Shown: positions 1 through 5,843 of the stretch, piece after piece
Layout of the letters: each line of letters opens with the position of its first letter
How positions within the stretch are numbered: the stretch's first letter is position 1
Source: JBEBBU01 sp041158225
Lineage (GTDB): Bacteria; Pseudomonadota; Gammaproteobacteria; Methylococcales; Methylococcaceae
Length of the DNA stretch: 6,220 nt
NCBI GenBank assembly: GCA_041158225.1
Contig: JBEBBU010000173.1
Span: forward strand, 1-6,220
Reading direction: 5' to 3'
Notes under the pieces: model-generated
Databases searched by the model: none
What the model was told of the DNA's origin: nothing
What the model saw: the letters and a program-made list of their open reading frames with translations, nothing else
Translations under genes and position numbers: made by a program

Positions 1-1035
1 GTTGTCGCCATCACCCATGACCGCTACTTCCTCGATAATGTCGCGGGCTGGATACTGGAGCTTGATCGTGGCCGGGGCATTCCATGGGAAGGCAACTATT
101 CCTCCTGGCTGGAGCAGAAAGAAAAGCGGCTGGAACAGGAAGAAAAGCAGGAAACTGCCCGCATGAAGGCCATGAAGGAGGAACTGGAATGGGTTCGCTC
201 CAATGCCAAAGGGCGCCATGCCAAAAGCAAGGCACGTCTGGCACGATTCGAGGAACTGTCGTCTGTCGAGTTCCAGCAGCGTAATGAAACCAAGGAAATC
301 TATATTCCACCTGGCCCACGCCTGGGCGATCAGGTCATCGAGTTCCATGATGTCAGCAAGAGCTTTGGCGATCGGGTACTGATGGATCATCTGGAATTCA
401 GGCTGCCACCCGGTGGCATTGTCGGCATCATTGGCCCTAACGGTGCCGGTAAAACCACGCTGTTCCGCATGATGTCCGGTCTGGAACAGCCAGATAGCGG
501 CGCCATCGTGGTAGGCAGCACCGTTAAACTGTCCCATGTCGAGCAGTTCCGCGACAATATGGATGACAGCAAGACGGTCTGGGAAGAAATTTCCGATGGT
601 CTGGACATGGTTACCGTAGGCACTTATCAGACACCTTCACGTGCCTATTGCGGCCGCTTCAACTTCAAGGGATCAGACCAGCAGAAACGTATCGGTGAAC
701 TCTCCGGTGGTGAGCGCAACCGCGTCCAGATGGCAAAGCTGCTGCGCAGTGGCGGCAATGTACTGCTGCTTGACGAACCGACCAACGATCTGGATGTGGA
801 AACCCTGCGTGCACTCGAAGATGCCCTGCTTGATTTTCCCGGCTGTGCCGTGGTGATTTCCCATGACCGCTGGTTCCTGGACCGTATCGCAACCCATATA
901 CTCGCGTTTGAGGGAGACAGTCAGGTCACGTGGTTTGAAGGCAACTATGCCGATTACGAAACTGACCGCAAACGTCGACTGGGCGTCGATGCCGATACTC
1001 CACATCGCCTGAAGCACCGTAAACTGCAAGCCTGA
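1..1035 (+). CDS. ettA: Energy-dependent translational throttle protein EttA, C-terminal 344 residues (5' end outside window)
   Basis: This is an ABC-F ATPase that binds the ribosomal E site and gates entry into elongation according to ATP/ADP level; it is cytosolic and has no membrane domain. The reading frame is open from base 1, so the first ABC domain is mostly missing. What remains begins at its H-switch (HDRYFL, fragment residues 6-11). A charged helical linker follows at about 35-85, corresponding to the P-site tRNA interaction motif of EttA. The second ABC domain is complete: Walker A GPNGAGKT (residues 145-152, bases 433-456), signature LSGGE (234-238), Walker B LLLDEP with catalytic E259, D-loop TNDLD, and H-switch SHDRWFL (287-293). 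The family is about 555 residues long, so some 210 are missing upstream. Phrases such as the EGNYSSWLEQK stretch and IPPGPRLGD match EttA rather than Uup or YheS. The gene ends in TGA and may share a transcript with the HD-GYP gene 64 bases downstream. Confidence 0.96.
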   Translation, partial: VVAITHDRYFLDNVAGWILELDRGRGIPWEGNYSSWLEQKEKRLEQEEKQETARMKAMKEELEWVRSNAKGRHAKSKARLARFEELSSVEFQQRNETKEIYIPPGPRLGDQVIEFHDVSKSFGDRVLMDHLEFRLPPGGIVGIIGPNGAGKTTLFRMMSGLEQPDSGAIVVGSTVKLSHVEQFRDNMDDSKTVWEEISDGLDMVTVGTYQTPSRAYCGRFNFKGSDQQKRIGELSGGERNRVQMAKLLRSGGNVLLLDEPTNDLDVETLRALEDALLDFPGCAVVISHDRWFLDRIATHILAFEGDSQVTWFEGNYADYETDRKRRLGVDADTPHRLKHRKLQA

Positions 1036-1050
1036 TCATCATGATGGTCA
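1033..1050 (+). repeat. 18-base imperfect palindrome over the ettA stop codon
   Basis: TGATCATCATGATGGTCA matches its own reverse complement at 16 of 18 positions, with a perfect 10-base core CATCATGATG at 1037-1046. Its first three bases are the ettA stop codon. Its last four (1047-1050) are also the first four of the longer hairpin at 1047-1085, so an RNA fold of this element would compete with the base of that stem. It could be an operator half of a regulator site or chance; the sequence alone does not decide. Confidence 0.45.
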
Positions 1051-1085
1051 TCAGTCTCCTGCCCCACCGGCGGGAGGCTGATGAC
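1047..1085 (+). promoter_or_regulatory. 17-bp stem, 5-base loop hairpin directly upstream of the HD-GYP ribosome binding site
   Basis: The left arm (1047-1063) pairs with the right arm (1069-1085) over 17 positions, with only two G-U wobbles and no bulge, around the loop CCACC. No run of T follows on either strand, so it is not a textbook intrinsic terminator. The next bases are the AGGAG ribosome binding site (1086-1090) of the HD-GYP gene. The right arm itself holds GGGAGG (1072-1077), which would be hidden when folded. It could be a post-transcriptional control element between ettA and the downstream gene, an RNA 3'-end stabiliser for ettA, or a factor-assisted terminator. The structure is seen in the sequence; the role is inferred. 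Confidence 0.7.
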
Positions 1086-1090
1086 AGGAG
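1086..1090 (+). promoter_or_regulatory. Ribosome binding site of the HD-GYP gene
   Basis: AGGAG lies nine bases before the ATG at 1100 and fixes that start. Unusually, it touches the foot of the 17-bp hairpin, so stem formation may affect ribosome access. Confidence 0.8.
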
Positions 1091-1099
1091 CAGAACTTC

Positions 1100-2320
1100 A
1101 TGAACTTCAACATCAGGGAAATCATCTATGCCCTGTCCGACGCGCTGGGTTATGTCGGCATGGATGACATGCTGCATGGCAGGCGCGTTGGCTATATGGC
1201 GCATCAGCTCAGTCAGGTTCTGGGCCAGCCGGAGCTGGTTCCCGGATTCATGTTTGATCTTGGCATACTGCATGACATCGGCGTCTCGTCTACCCAGAGT
1301 TTCAAACAGCTGGTCAGTGAGTTTGAATCGGAAAATGAAAACCTGCATTGTGAAGTAGGCTACCAGCGACTGCTGAAGTTCAAGCCACTGGCGGACATGG
1401 CTCTGCCGGTCCGCTACCATCATACGCACTGGGAGGTTCTGAAAACGCTGGATCTGCCAGAAGCCATTCGCGCACAGGCTAACCTGATCTATCTGGCTGA
1501 CCGCGTGGATGCACTGACGCGTGGGCATGGCCATCAGGATATCCTGAGTATAGCTGAATCAGTACGCCAGATCATAAGCGAACGCCGGCATCGTTACTTC
1601 CGTACTGATTTTGTCGATGCCTTCCTGACGGTTTCATGCCACGAAGCCTTCTGGCTTGGGCTTGATCCCAGAAACCTACAGCGTCTGGAAAACAGGCTGC
1701 TTACCGCCAGCACGCCCCTGATGATGGATATGACCGATCTGAAACAGCTGGCACAGATTTTTGCAGACGTCGTTGATGCCAAGAGCAGCTTTACCGCCGA
1801 ACACTCCGCTGGCGTTGCAAGGCTGGCAGTCTATCTGGCAGAAAGCATGGCGCTCGATCCGGAAACGGTACAGCAGATTGAAATTGCCGGCCTGCTGCAC
1901 GACATAGGAAAACTGCGTGTGCCTGATGAAATCCTCGATAAACCCGGCCCGCTGAGCCACGAGGAAAGAAATATCATGAAGGTGCACAGCTACGAGACCT
2001 ACATGATACTCCAGCAGATCCACGGCCTTGAGCATATCACCCAATGGGCTACGCTGCACCATGAGGAACCGGATGCCAGTGGCTATCCTTTCGGCCATCA
2101 CGCCATGGATACGCCGCTGGAAGCACGCATACTGAGGGTTGCGGATATTGTACAGGCACTGGTTCAGGACCGTCCCTACCGCGCCGGGATGAACGAGCCC
2201 CAGTTGCGGGAGGTGCTTGAGGATCTCCTGGCCAAAGGCAAACTGGATAGCAGCATCACACAACAGGTACTCCAGAATCTTCCCGCTGCCATGGCCGTGG
2301 CCAGGGCTCGGACTGCATGA
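1100..2320 (+). CDS. Tandem HD / HD-GYP domain protein, probable cyclic di-GMP phosphodiesterase
   Basis: This 406-residue cytosolic protein has no signal peptide, membrane segment or receiver domain. The C-terminal half (about 220-390) is a canonical HD-GYP phosphodiesterase domain. Its metal ligands are H235, H267-D268, H296, H320-H321 and D349, with HDIGK including K271, and with HHEEPDASGYP ending in G328-Y329-P330, then PLEARIL and DRPYR. This family hydrolyses c-di-GMP to pGpG or GMP at a two- or three-metal centre. The N-terminal half repeats the ligand pattern (H26, H58-D59, H83, H107-H108, D134) at near-identical spacing. However, it has HDIGV instead of HDIGK and no GYP, so it is probably a sensory or regulatory HD domain. 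A helical linker lies at about 140-220. The ATG at 1100 is supported by AGGAG nine bases upstream. The gene follows ettA by 64 bases and converges with the ComEA-like gene. The biological output, motility or biofilm for example, cannot be read from this context. Confidence 0.9.
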   Translation: MNFNIREIIYALSDALGYVGMDDMLHGRRVGYMAHQLSQVLGQPELVPGFMFDLGILHDIGVSSTQSFKQLVSEFESENENLHCEVGYQRLLKFKPLADMALPVRYHHTHWEVLKTLDLPEAIRAQANLIYLADRVDALTRGHGHQDILSIAESVRQIISERRHRYFRTDFVDAFLTVSCHEAFWLGLDPRNLQRLENRLLTASTPLMMDMTDLKQLAQIFADVVDAKSSFTAEHSAGVARLAVYLAESMALDPETVQQIEIAGLLHDIGKLRVPDEILDKPGPLSHEERNIMKVHSYETYMILQQIHGLEHITQWATLHHEEPDASGYPFGHHAMDTPLEARILRVADIVQALVQDRPYRAGMNEPQLREVLEDLLAKGKLDSSITQQVLQNLPAAMAVARARTA

Positions 2321-2342
2321 AACGGCAGCAACATGCAGTCCG
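2309..2342. terminator. 10-bp perfect inverted repeat at the HD-GYP stop codon, possible convergent-gene terminator
   Basis: CGGACTGCAT (2309-2318) pairs perfectly with ATGCAGTCCG (2333-2342) around a 14-base loop. The left arm runs through the last codons of the HD-GYP gene, and the loop begins inside its TGA. It sits between two convergent genes whose stops are only 41 bases apart, a place where a bidirectional terminator is expected. There is no adjacent T-run on either strand and the loop is long, so intrinsic termination is uncertain. Confidence 0.4.
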
Positions 2343-2361
2343 CAAAGCGGGGGGTAGCCAG

Positions 2362-2664
2362 CTATTTCTTTTGGACAACCGGCTGGGATGATGCGGGCTG
2401 ACCCAGCGTCATGATGTCGCGGTTATGCTCCACCACCGCATCCTTGATGCCCTTGATACGCTTTAAATCATCAATGCTGGTAAAGGGCCCGTTGACTTCC
2501 CTGTCATGGACAATGGCGACCGCCTTGGCCTTGCCCACACCACGCAGGGCTTCAGCAATGGCATCAGCATCCGCATGATTGATGTCCACCGTAGCCTGGG
2601 CGGACACAACAGGCTGGCCAGCAGCCAGCAGTAAAGCAAGCAGCAATATTGCCGTATTTTTCAT
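2362..2664 (-). CDS. Exported ComEA-family helix-hairpin-helix protein
   Basis: This 100-residue protein has a cleavable signal peptide: MKN, a run of Leu/Ala/Ile, then a probable Sec cleavage after VVSA near residue 22. The mature part of about 78 residues is a single ComEA-type domain with two helix-hairpin-helix repeats. It starts VDINHADADAIAEAL and contains GVGKAKAVAIV, the NGPFTSIDDL turn and IKGI, with a short polar tail. Members of this family bind double-stranded DNA in the periplasm. ComEA pulls transforming DNA across the outer membrane, while small stand-alone homologues such as E. coli YbaV have no settled role. I chose the ATG at 2664 because GAGGA stands eight bases upstream and the signal peptide begins there; an in-frame ATG at 2694 lacks a ribosome binding site and would spoil the signal. 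It lies 72 bases downstream of mltB on the same strand, so co-transcription is possible. A competence role is not shown by the neighbours. Confidence 0.87.
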   Translation of the reverse strand: MKNTAILLLALLLAAGQPVVSAQATVDINHADADAIAEALRGVGKAKAVAIVHDREVNGPFTSIDDLKRIKGIKDAVVEHNRDIMTLGQPASSQPVVQKK

Positions 2665-2672
2665 GATCTGAT

Positions 2673-2677
2673 TCCTC
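2673..2677 (-). promoter_or_regulatory. Ribosome binding site deciding the ComEA-like start
   Basis: On the minus strand GAGGA occupies 2677-2673, eight bases before the ATG at 2664. The upstream in-frame ATG at 2694 has no purine-rich sequence at a suitable distance, so the shorter protein is preferred. Confidence 0.75.
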
Positions 2678-2736
2678 GTGATAGTGAACAGCATTCACAA
2701 GGATGGTCAGTCAGATCGCTGTCAAGTGTGAACTGG

Positions 2737-3846
2737 TCAGCAGCTTCCGAGTTCACATGCGCGTGATTTCACGGCCTGCGCCAGCTGATGAACCGCCATG
2801 GCGTAGTAAGTACTGTTGTTATAACGGGTGATGACATAGAAATTGGTCAGCCCCAGCCAGTATTCATCCTGATGGGACGCACGCAGTCTTAACAGACTGT
2901 ACTGGTTCTGCGCTGGCAGGCCGCTACTCGCGGGTGTGATCCCCTGCGCGGCCAGCTGGGCCAGTGTATAGTGGGTATCGAAACCAAACTCCAGATTCTG
3001 GGCCAGCCTCGCCGATGGTCTGGCAGCGACTGTCACCGCCTGTCCAGGCTGCCATCCATGGGCAGCGAAATAGTTGGCGATACTGCCAATGGCATCGTCT
3101 GGCTGCCATAAATCGCGGCGGCCATCGCCATCAAAATCAACAGCCCAGGTCAGGAAGCTTCCGGGCATGAACTGCCCAAGACCCATGGCACCGGCAAACG
3201 AACCCTTGGGTTGCAGCGGATCCATGCCCTCACCCCGGGTCATCAGCAGGTATTTTTCCAGCTCTTCGGTAAAATACGGCCGGCGTCTTGGCCCATCAAA
3301 CGCCAAGGTAGTCAGGGCATCCAGAATGCGGTGATTGCCAAAATTGCCGCCATAAAGGGTCTCGACACCCATGATACCTACAATATATTCCGCAGGCACA
3401 CCATAGCGGCTGCTGGCCCGTTGCAGCGCAGTCGCATGCTCCTGCCAGAACCTGACACCCTTGCCGATATGGATATCATCCAGAAAGCGCCCGCGGTAGC
3501 GCGTCCAGCCTCCGGGGGCAGGCGCTCCTCCGGGAGCGTCTTTCTTCATGTAGTCAAGCGTCCACTGTTTGCGCTTCGCCTCGGAAAAAACCCCATACAG
3601 GTAGTTTTTTTCAAAACCGTGCTGCTGCACCATGCGCTCGATGAAAGCATAGAGTTCAGGATAACCCTGATAGTCACCGGTGATGGCCACGGCCGCATAG
3701 CGCCCGACCGGACGCATGCGATCAGGTGAAAGCGGATTTGCCTGCGTTGCATCGCTGACAGTTTTTTGTGGAGGCGCCATGGAATGCTCGGACTGGCATC
3801 CAGCAAGCACAAGCGCACACAAAAACCAGTGACAGGTCTTCCTCAT
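2737..3846 (-). CDS. mltB: Membrane-bound lytic murein transglycosylase B
   Basis: This enzyme cleaves the MurNAc-GlcNAc bond of peptidoglycan non-hydrolytically, leaving 1,6-anhydro-MurNAc ends. The protein has 369 residues. Its N-terminus is a lipoprotein signal with lipobox LAGC and acylated C17; Gln at +2 predicts sorting to the outer membrane, facing the periplasm. After a linker of about 30 residues comes the catalytic domain. It contains the VGIMGVETLYGGNFG stretch with catalytic E162, the same number as in E. coli MltB/Slt35. It also contains GAMGLGQFMPGSFL (219-232), the family's ligand-binding segment. An EF-hand-like calcium loop (D237, D239, D241, D245) precedes LWQP, DAIGSIANYF and AAHGW. 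The C-terminal part holds the NQYSLLRL and NFYVITRYN stretches, as in the family. An in-frame TGA just upstream rules out a longer start; the ribosome binding site is weak (GGTGGG six bases before ATG). It diverges from the sigma-factor gene and precedes the ComEA-like gene. Confidence 0.95.
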   Translation of the reverse strand: MRKTCHWFLCALVLAGCQSEHSMAPPQKTVSDATQANPLSPDRMRPVGRYAAVAITGDYQGYPELYAFIERMVQQHGFEKNYLYGVFSEAKRKQWTLDYMKKDAPGGAPAPGGWTRYRGRFLDDIHIGKGVRFWQEHATALQRASSRYGVPAEYIVGIMGVETLYGGNFGNHRILDALTTLAFDGPRRRPYFTEELEKYLLMTRGEGMDPLQPKGSFAGAMGLGQFMPGSFLTWAVDFDGDGRRDLWQPDDAIGSIANYFAAHGWQPGQAVTVAARPSARLAQNLEFGFDTHYTLAQLAAQGITPASSGLPAQNQYSLLRLRASHQDEYWLGLTNFYVITRYNNSTYYAMAVHQLAQAVKSRACELGSC

Positions 3847-3989
3847 GGACAGCCCACCGCATATTCAGATCATTATTCCGGGAAAAATAGCATACTATCA
3901 GCCGAATGTCCCGTAGGTTGCTACAGTTTCTGCCTCAGAGAAAAGTTTCCCTGTCATGACTGATTTTGTGAACCAGTCCACGCTGGTGA

Positions 3990-4026
3990 CCTGGCCTGTT
4001 ATCTAAATTATTCAATCCCGGCCAGG
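3990..4026. repeat. Inverted repeat CCTGGCC-N23-GGCCAGG bracketing the AT-rich block
   Basis: CCTGGCC (3990-3996) and its exact reverse complement GGCCAGG (4020-4026) flank a 23-base AT-rich spacer containing the likely -10 of the sigma-factor gene. Arm centres are 30 bases apart, about three helical turns. This fits two half-sites for a regulator or a leader hairpin, but seven-base arms this far apart can occur by chance. Confidence 0.35.
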
Positions 4027-4044
4027 CATAAAAACGACAGCCAA

Positions 4045-4049
4045 GAGGA
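4045..4049 (+). promoter_or_regulatory. Ribosome binding site of the sigma-factor gene
   Basis: GAGGA seven bases before the ATG at 4057 supports that start and hence the short acidic N-terminus (MSHDDDD). Confidence 0.75.
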
Positions 4050-4056
4050 AACAGTC

Positions 4057-4953
4057 ATGAGCCATGATGATGACGATATCTATGCGACCGATGACCGCCA
4101 TGATAGCCCAGCAGGCGATATTCCCGACCAGAGAGCATTACTCAGCCATTACTTCGATCAACTCAGAAAACATCCCTGTCTGACACCCGGCGAGGAACTG
4201 CGGTGTGCACGCGGCACCATGGCAGGAGATCCGGCCTGCCGCGATACCATGATCCGCAGCAATCTGCGACTGGTCATCCGCCTGGCCCTCCGATACCAGC
4301 GCCGGGGTTTCCGGCTGGAAGATCTTGTGGCAGAAGGCAATATTGGGCTTATTCATGCCGTAGACAAATTTGATCCCGAGCGCGGCTTCCGCTTTTCCAC
4401 TTATGCGACGCACTGGATAAGACACTATATTGAGCAGTTCATCATGCAGAACGCAAGACTGGTGAAAGTTCCCATTCATCTGGTCAAGCAGATGCGGGTA
4501 GTCTCTACCGCTGAAAAGCTGCAGGGCCTGCGGGCGCAGCCCATGAGCGCTGAAGATCTGGCACTGCTGACCGGCTATTCAGCCACCCATGTGAAAAAAC
4601 TGCTTACCATCCTGTCGATCCGTGAGGAATCCATTGACCAGCCAGTCAGTGAAGATCAGTCCATGATGCTGAGGGATGTGCTGCCAGATACCAGGGCAGT
4701 AGCCATGAGCCAGGCATTGGAACAGGAAGGGATGCTGGATTTTCTGCAAACCTGTCTCGCCAGACAGGAACCCCGCCTGAGAGAGATACTGGCAAGACGC
4801 TTTGGCCTGCTTGGTTATCAGGCCTCATCCCTGGATGAAATTGCAGCAGCCATCGGCATGGCCCGAGAGACCATACGCAAATCCATCCAGTCAGGAATCA
4901 GTCTGCTGCGCCTGCGTCTCGAGCAGCAGGGCTACGGTCCTGTCACGGTGTGA
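4057..4953 (+). CDS. rpoS: RpoS-like group 2 RNA polymerase sigma factor, divergent
   Basis: This 298-residue sigma-70 family protein directs core RNA polymerase to a promoter subset; RpoS proper runs the stationary-phase and general stress response. It has an acidic N-terminus (about 1-25) and no group 1 region 1.1. Region 1.2 lies near 27-62 and region 2 near 63-138 (SNLRLVI, DLVAEGNIGLI, FDPERGFRFSTYAT). The region 3 helices lie at about 139-190 and region 4 at about 226-290, with ARRFGLLGYQ (246-255), an RpoS hallmark. It is shorter than the roughly 330 residues of E. coli RpoS and departs at DNA-reading positions. The usual WWIRQ is H119-WIR-H123, and the -35 helix reads ARETIRKSIQ rather than TRERVRQIQ. 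Its place beside mltB is not the classical nlpD-rpoS-mutS context. It may therefore be this organism's RpoS after drift, or a paralogue; the symbol is a family-level assignment. RpoH was considered because of HWI and VKV but fits the rest less well. Confidence 0.78.
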   Translation: MSHDDDDIYATDDRHDSPAGDIPDQRALLSHYFDQLRKHPCLTPGEELRCARGTMAGDPACRDTMIRSNLRLVIRLALRYQRRGFRLEDLVAEGNIGLIHAVDKFDPERGFRFSTYATHWIRHYIEQFIMQNARLVKVPIHLVKQMRVVSTAEKLQGLRAQPMSAEDLALLTGYSATHVKKLLTILSIREESIDQPVSEDQSMMLRDVLPDTRAVAMSQALEQEGMLDFLQTCLARQEPRLREILARRFGLLGYQASSLDEIAAAIGMARETIRKSIQSGISLLRLRLEQQGYGPVTV

Positions 4954-4967
4954 AGCCCGTGTCTCGA

Positions 4968-4989
4968 CCGCCATGCTCTGGCATGGCGG
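4968..4989. terminator. 9-bp perfect hairpin between convergent sigma-factor and speD genes
   Basis: CCGCCATGC (4968-4976) pairs with GCATGGCGG (4981-4989) around the tetraloop TCTG. After one mismatch, four more pairs (4963-4966 with 4991-4994, one of them a G-U wobble) extend the stem. It lies in the 55-base gap between two convergent stop codons, so it probably serves both transcripts. Neither strand shows a T-run after the stem, so termination may need Rho or another factor, or the stem may protect 3' ends. Confidence 0.6.
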
Positions 4990-5008
4990 CCGGGCAGGCG
5001 GCAGACTG

Positions 5009-5803
5009 TCAGCGGCGCAGTTTGTAATTTCTGCCGTAGAAGATTTCGGCCATTTCCCGCTGCAACTGCTTCTGGACTGCCAGACGCTCATCCGGCATCA
5101 GGGCATCCTTGTCGGTTTCAAACAGATAGTTGTCCAGATTGAAATCCTTGAGCAGCATCTTGGTATGGAAGATTTTTTCCTGATAGACGTTAACATCAAT
5201 CATCTGGTAACGATCAACGGTAGCATCCGAAATATAGTTCTGGATCGAGGTAATCTCGTGGTCAATATAGTGCTTCTGGCCGCTGATGTCGCGGGTAAAA
5301 CCACGCACACGATAATCCATGATCACGATATCCGATTCAAAACTGTGAATCAGATAGTTGAGTGCCTTCAGTGGTGAAATGCGACCGCAGGTTGATACAT
5401 CAATATCCGCCCTGAACGTACTGATGCCGTTATGAGGGTTACTTTCAGGATAGGTGTGCACCGTGATGTGACTCTTGTTGAGATGGGCCACCACAGAATC
5501 AGGCGTCGGGCCAGGCGTTTCCGAATTGACGAAAGAATCAGGCACATTGCCTTCAGAAATCAGCATGGTAACACTGGCGCCCTGAGGGTCATAATCCTGA
5601 CGCGCAATGTTGAGAATCTCAGCCCCGATAATGGCGTTCACATCCGTCAGAATCTGGGTAAGACGTGTAGCGCTGTAGGCCTCATCAATATATTCGATAT
5701 AGCGCTTCTGCCCTTTTTCCGAGCGCGCATAGCAGATATCGTAGATATTGAAACTCAATGACTTGGTCAGGTTATTGAAACCGTGTAACTGCAACTTTTC
5801 CAT
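5009..5803 (-). CDS. speD: S-adenosylmethionine decarboxylase proenzyme, bacterial SpeD type
   Basis: SpeD converts S-adenosylmethionine to decarboxylated SAM, the aminopropyl donor for spermidine synthesis. The protein has 264 residues, the length of the E. coli enzyme, and matches it along its length from LHGFNNLTKSLSF near the start to EIFYGRN near the end. The proenzyme cuts itself at K110-S111 in HLNKSHI (Ser codon at 5473-5471), turning S111 into the pyruvoyl cofactor. Conserved H116 (HTYPES) and C139 (STCG) correspond to the E. coli proton-acceptor and proton-donor residues. The start is fixed by homology and no in-frame start codon lies close upstream. The ribosome binding site is odd: AGGA ends only three bases before the ATG, with a stronger AGGAG about 14 bases upstream. 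It follows the OsmC-family gene by 40 bases on the same strand, probably in one operon. No spermidine synthase gene is visible here. Confidence 0.96.
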   Translation of the reverse strand: MEKLQLHGFNNLTKSLSFNIYDICYARSEKGQKRYIEYIDEAYSATRLTQILTDVNAIIGAEILNIARQDYDPQGASVTMLISEGNVPDSFVNSETPGPTPDSVVAHLNKSHITVHTYPESNPHNGISTFRADIDVSTCGRISPLKALNYLIHSFESDIVIMDYRVRGFTRDISGQKHYIDHEITSIQNYISDATVDRYQMIDVNVYQEKIFHTKMLLKDFNLDNYLFETDKDALMPDERLAVQKQLQREMAEIFYGRNYKLRR

Positions 5804-5843
5804 CTGTCCTGCATCACTCCTACTGGACGATCAGTATTAAATA

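Larger units (their letters stand above)
3847..4056. promoter_or_regulatory. Divergent promoter region between mltB and the sigma-factor gene
   Basis: This is the longest gene-free stretch (210 bases). Promoters for both divergent genes should lie here. Towards the sigma-factor gene, an AT-rich block at 3999-4014 (TTATCTAAATTATTCA) follows TG at 3997-3998 and resembles an extended -10, but I find no convincing -35 seventeen bases upstream. Towards mltB, TAGTAT/TATGCT near 3888-3897 on the minus strand is the best -10 candidate, again without a good -35. Poor -35 elements could mean activator-dependent or stationary-phase promoters. The assignment rests on gene orientation, not on strong motifs. 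Confidence 0.5.

Noticed and set aside
1081..1167. A 28-codon ORF starting ATGACAGGAGC that overlaps the HD-GYP start in another frame, with GGGAGG three bases upstream.
   Set aside because: The spacing from GGGAGG to ATG is too short, the tract lies inside the stem, and the peptide looks like a shadow of the real gene; there is no codon or homology support.
2681..2695. CRP-like palindrome GTGAATGCTGTTCAC between mltB and the ComEA-like gene.
   Set aside because: The GTGA and TCAC halves are seven bases apart, not the six of a CRP site, and no promoter with a matching -10 is found beside it.
2720..2725. Perfect TTGACA on the minus strand as a -35 for the ComEA-like gene.
   Set aside because: At 16 to 19 bases downstream the hexamers (such as CCTTGT or CTTGTG) do not resemble TATAAT; the nearest AT-rich hexamer is 34 bases away.
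3926..3942. TTTCT-N7-AGAAA inverted repeat in the divergent promoter region.
   Set aside because: Five-base arms of low complexity in a 210-base spacer are expected by chance, and it matches no operator I recognise.
4057..4953. RpoH (sigma-32) identity for the sigma factor, prompted by HWI and RLVKV.
   Set aside because: FDPERGFRFSTYAT, the PIHLVK segment and ARRFGLLGY follow RpoS/RpoD rather than RpoH, and the RpoH box QRKLFFNLR is absent.
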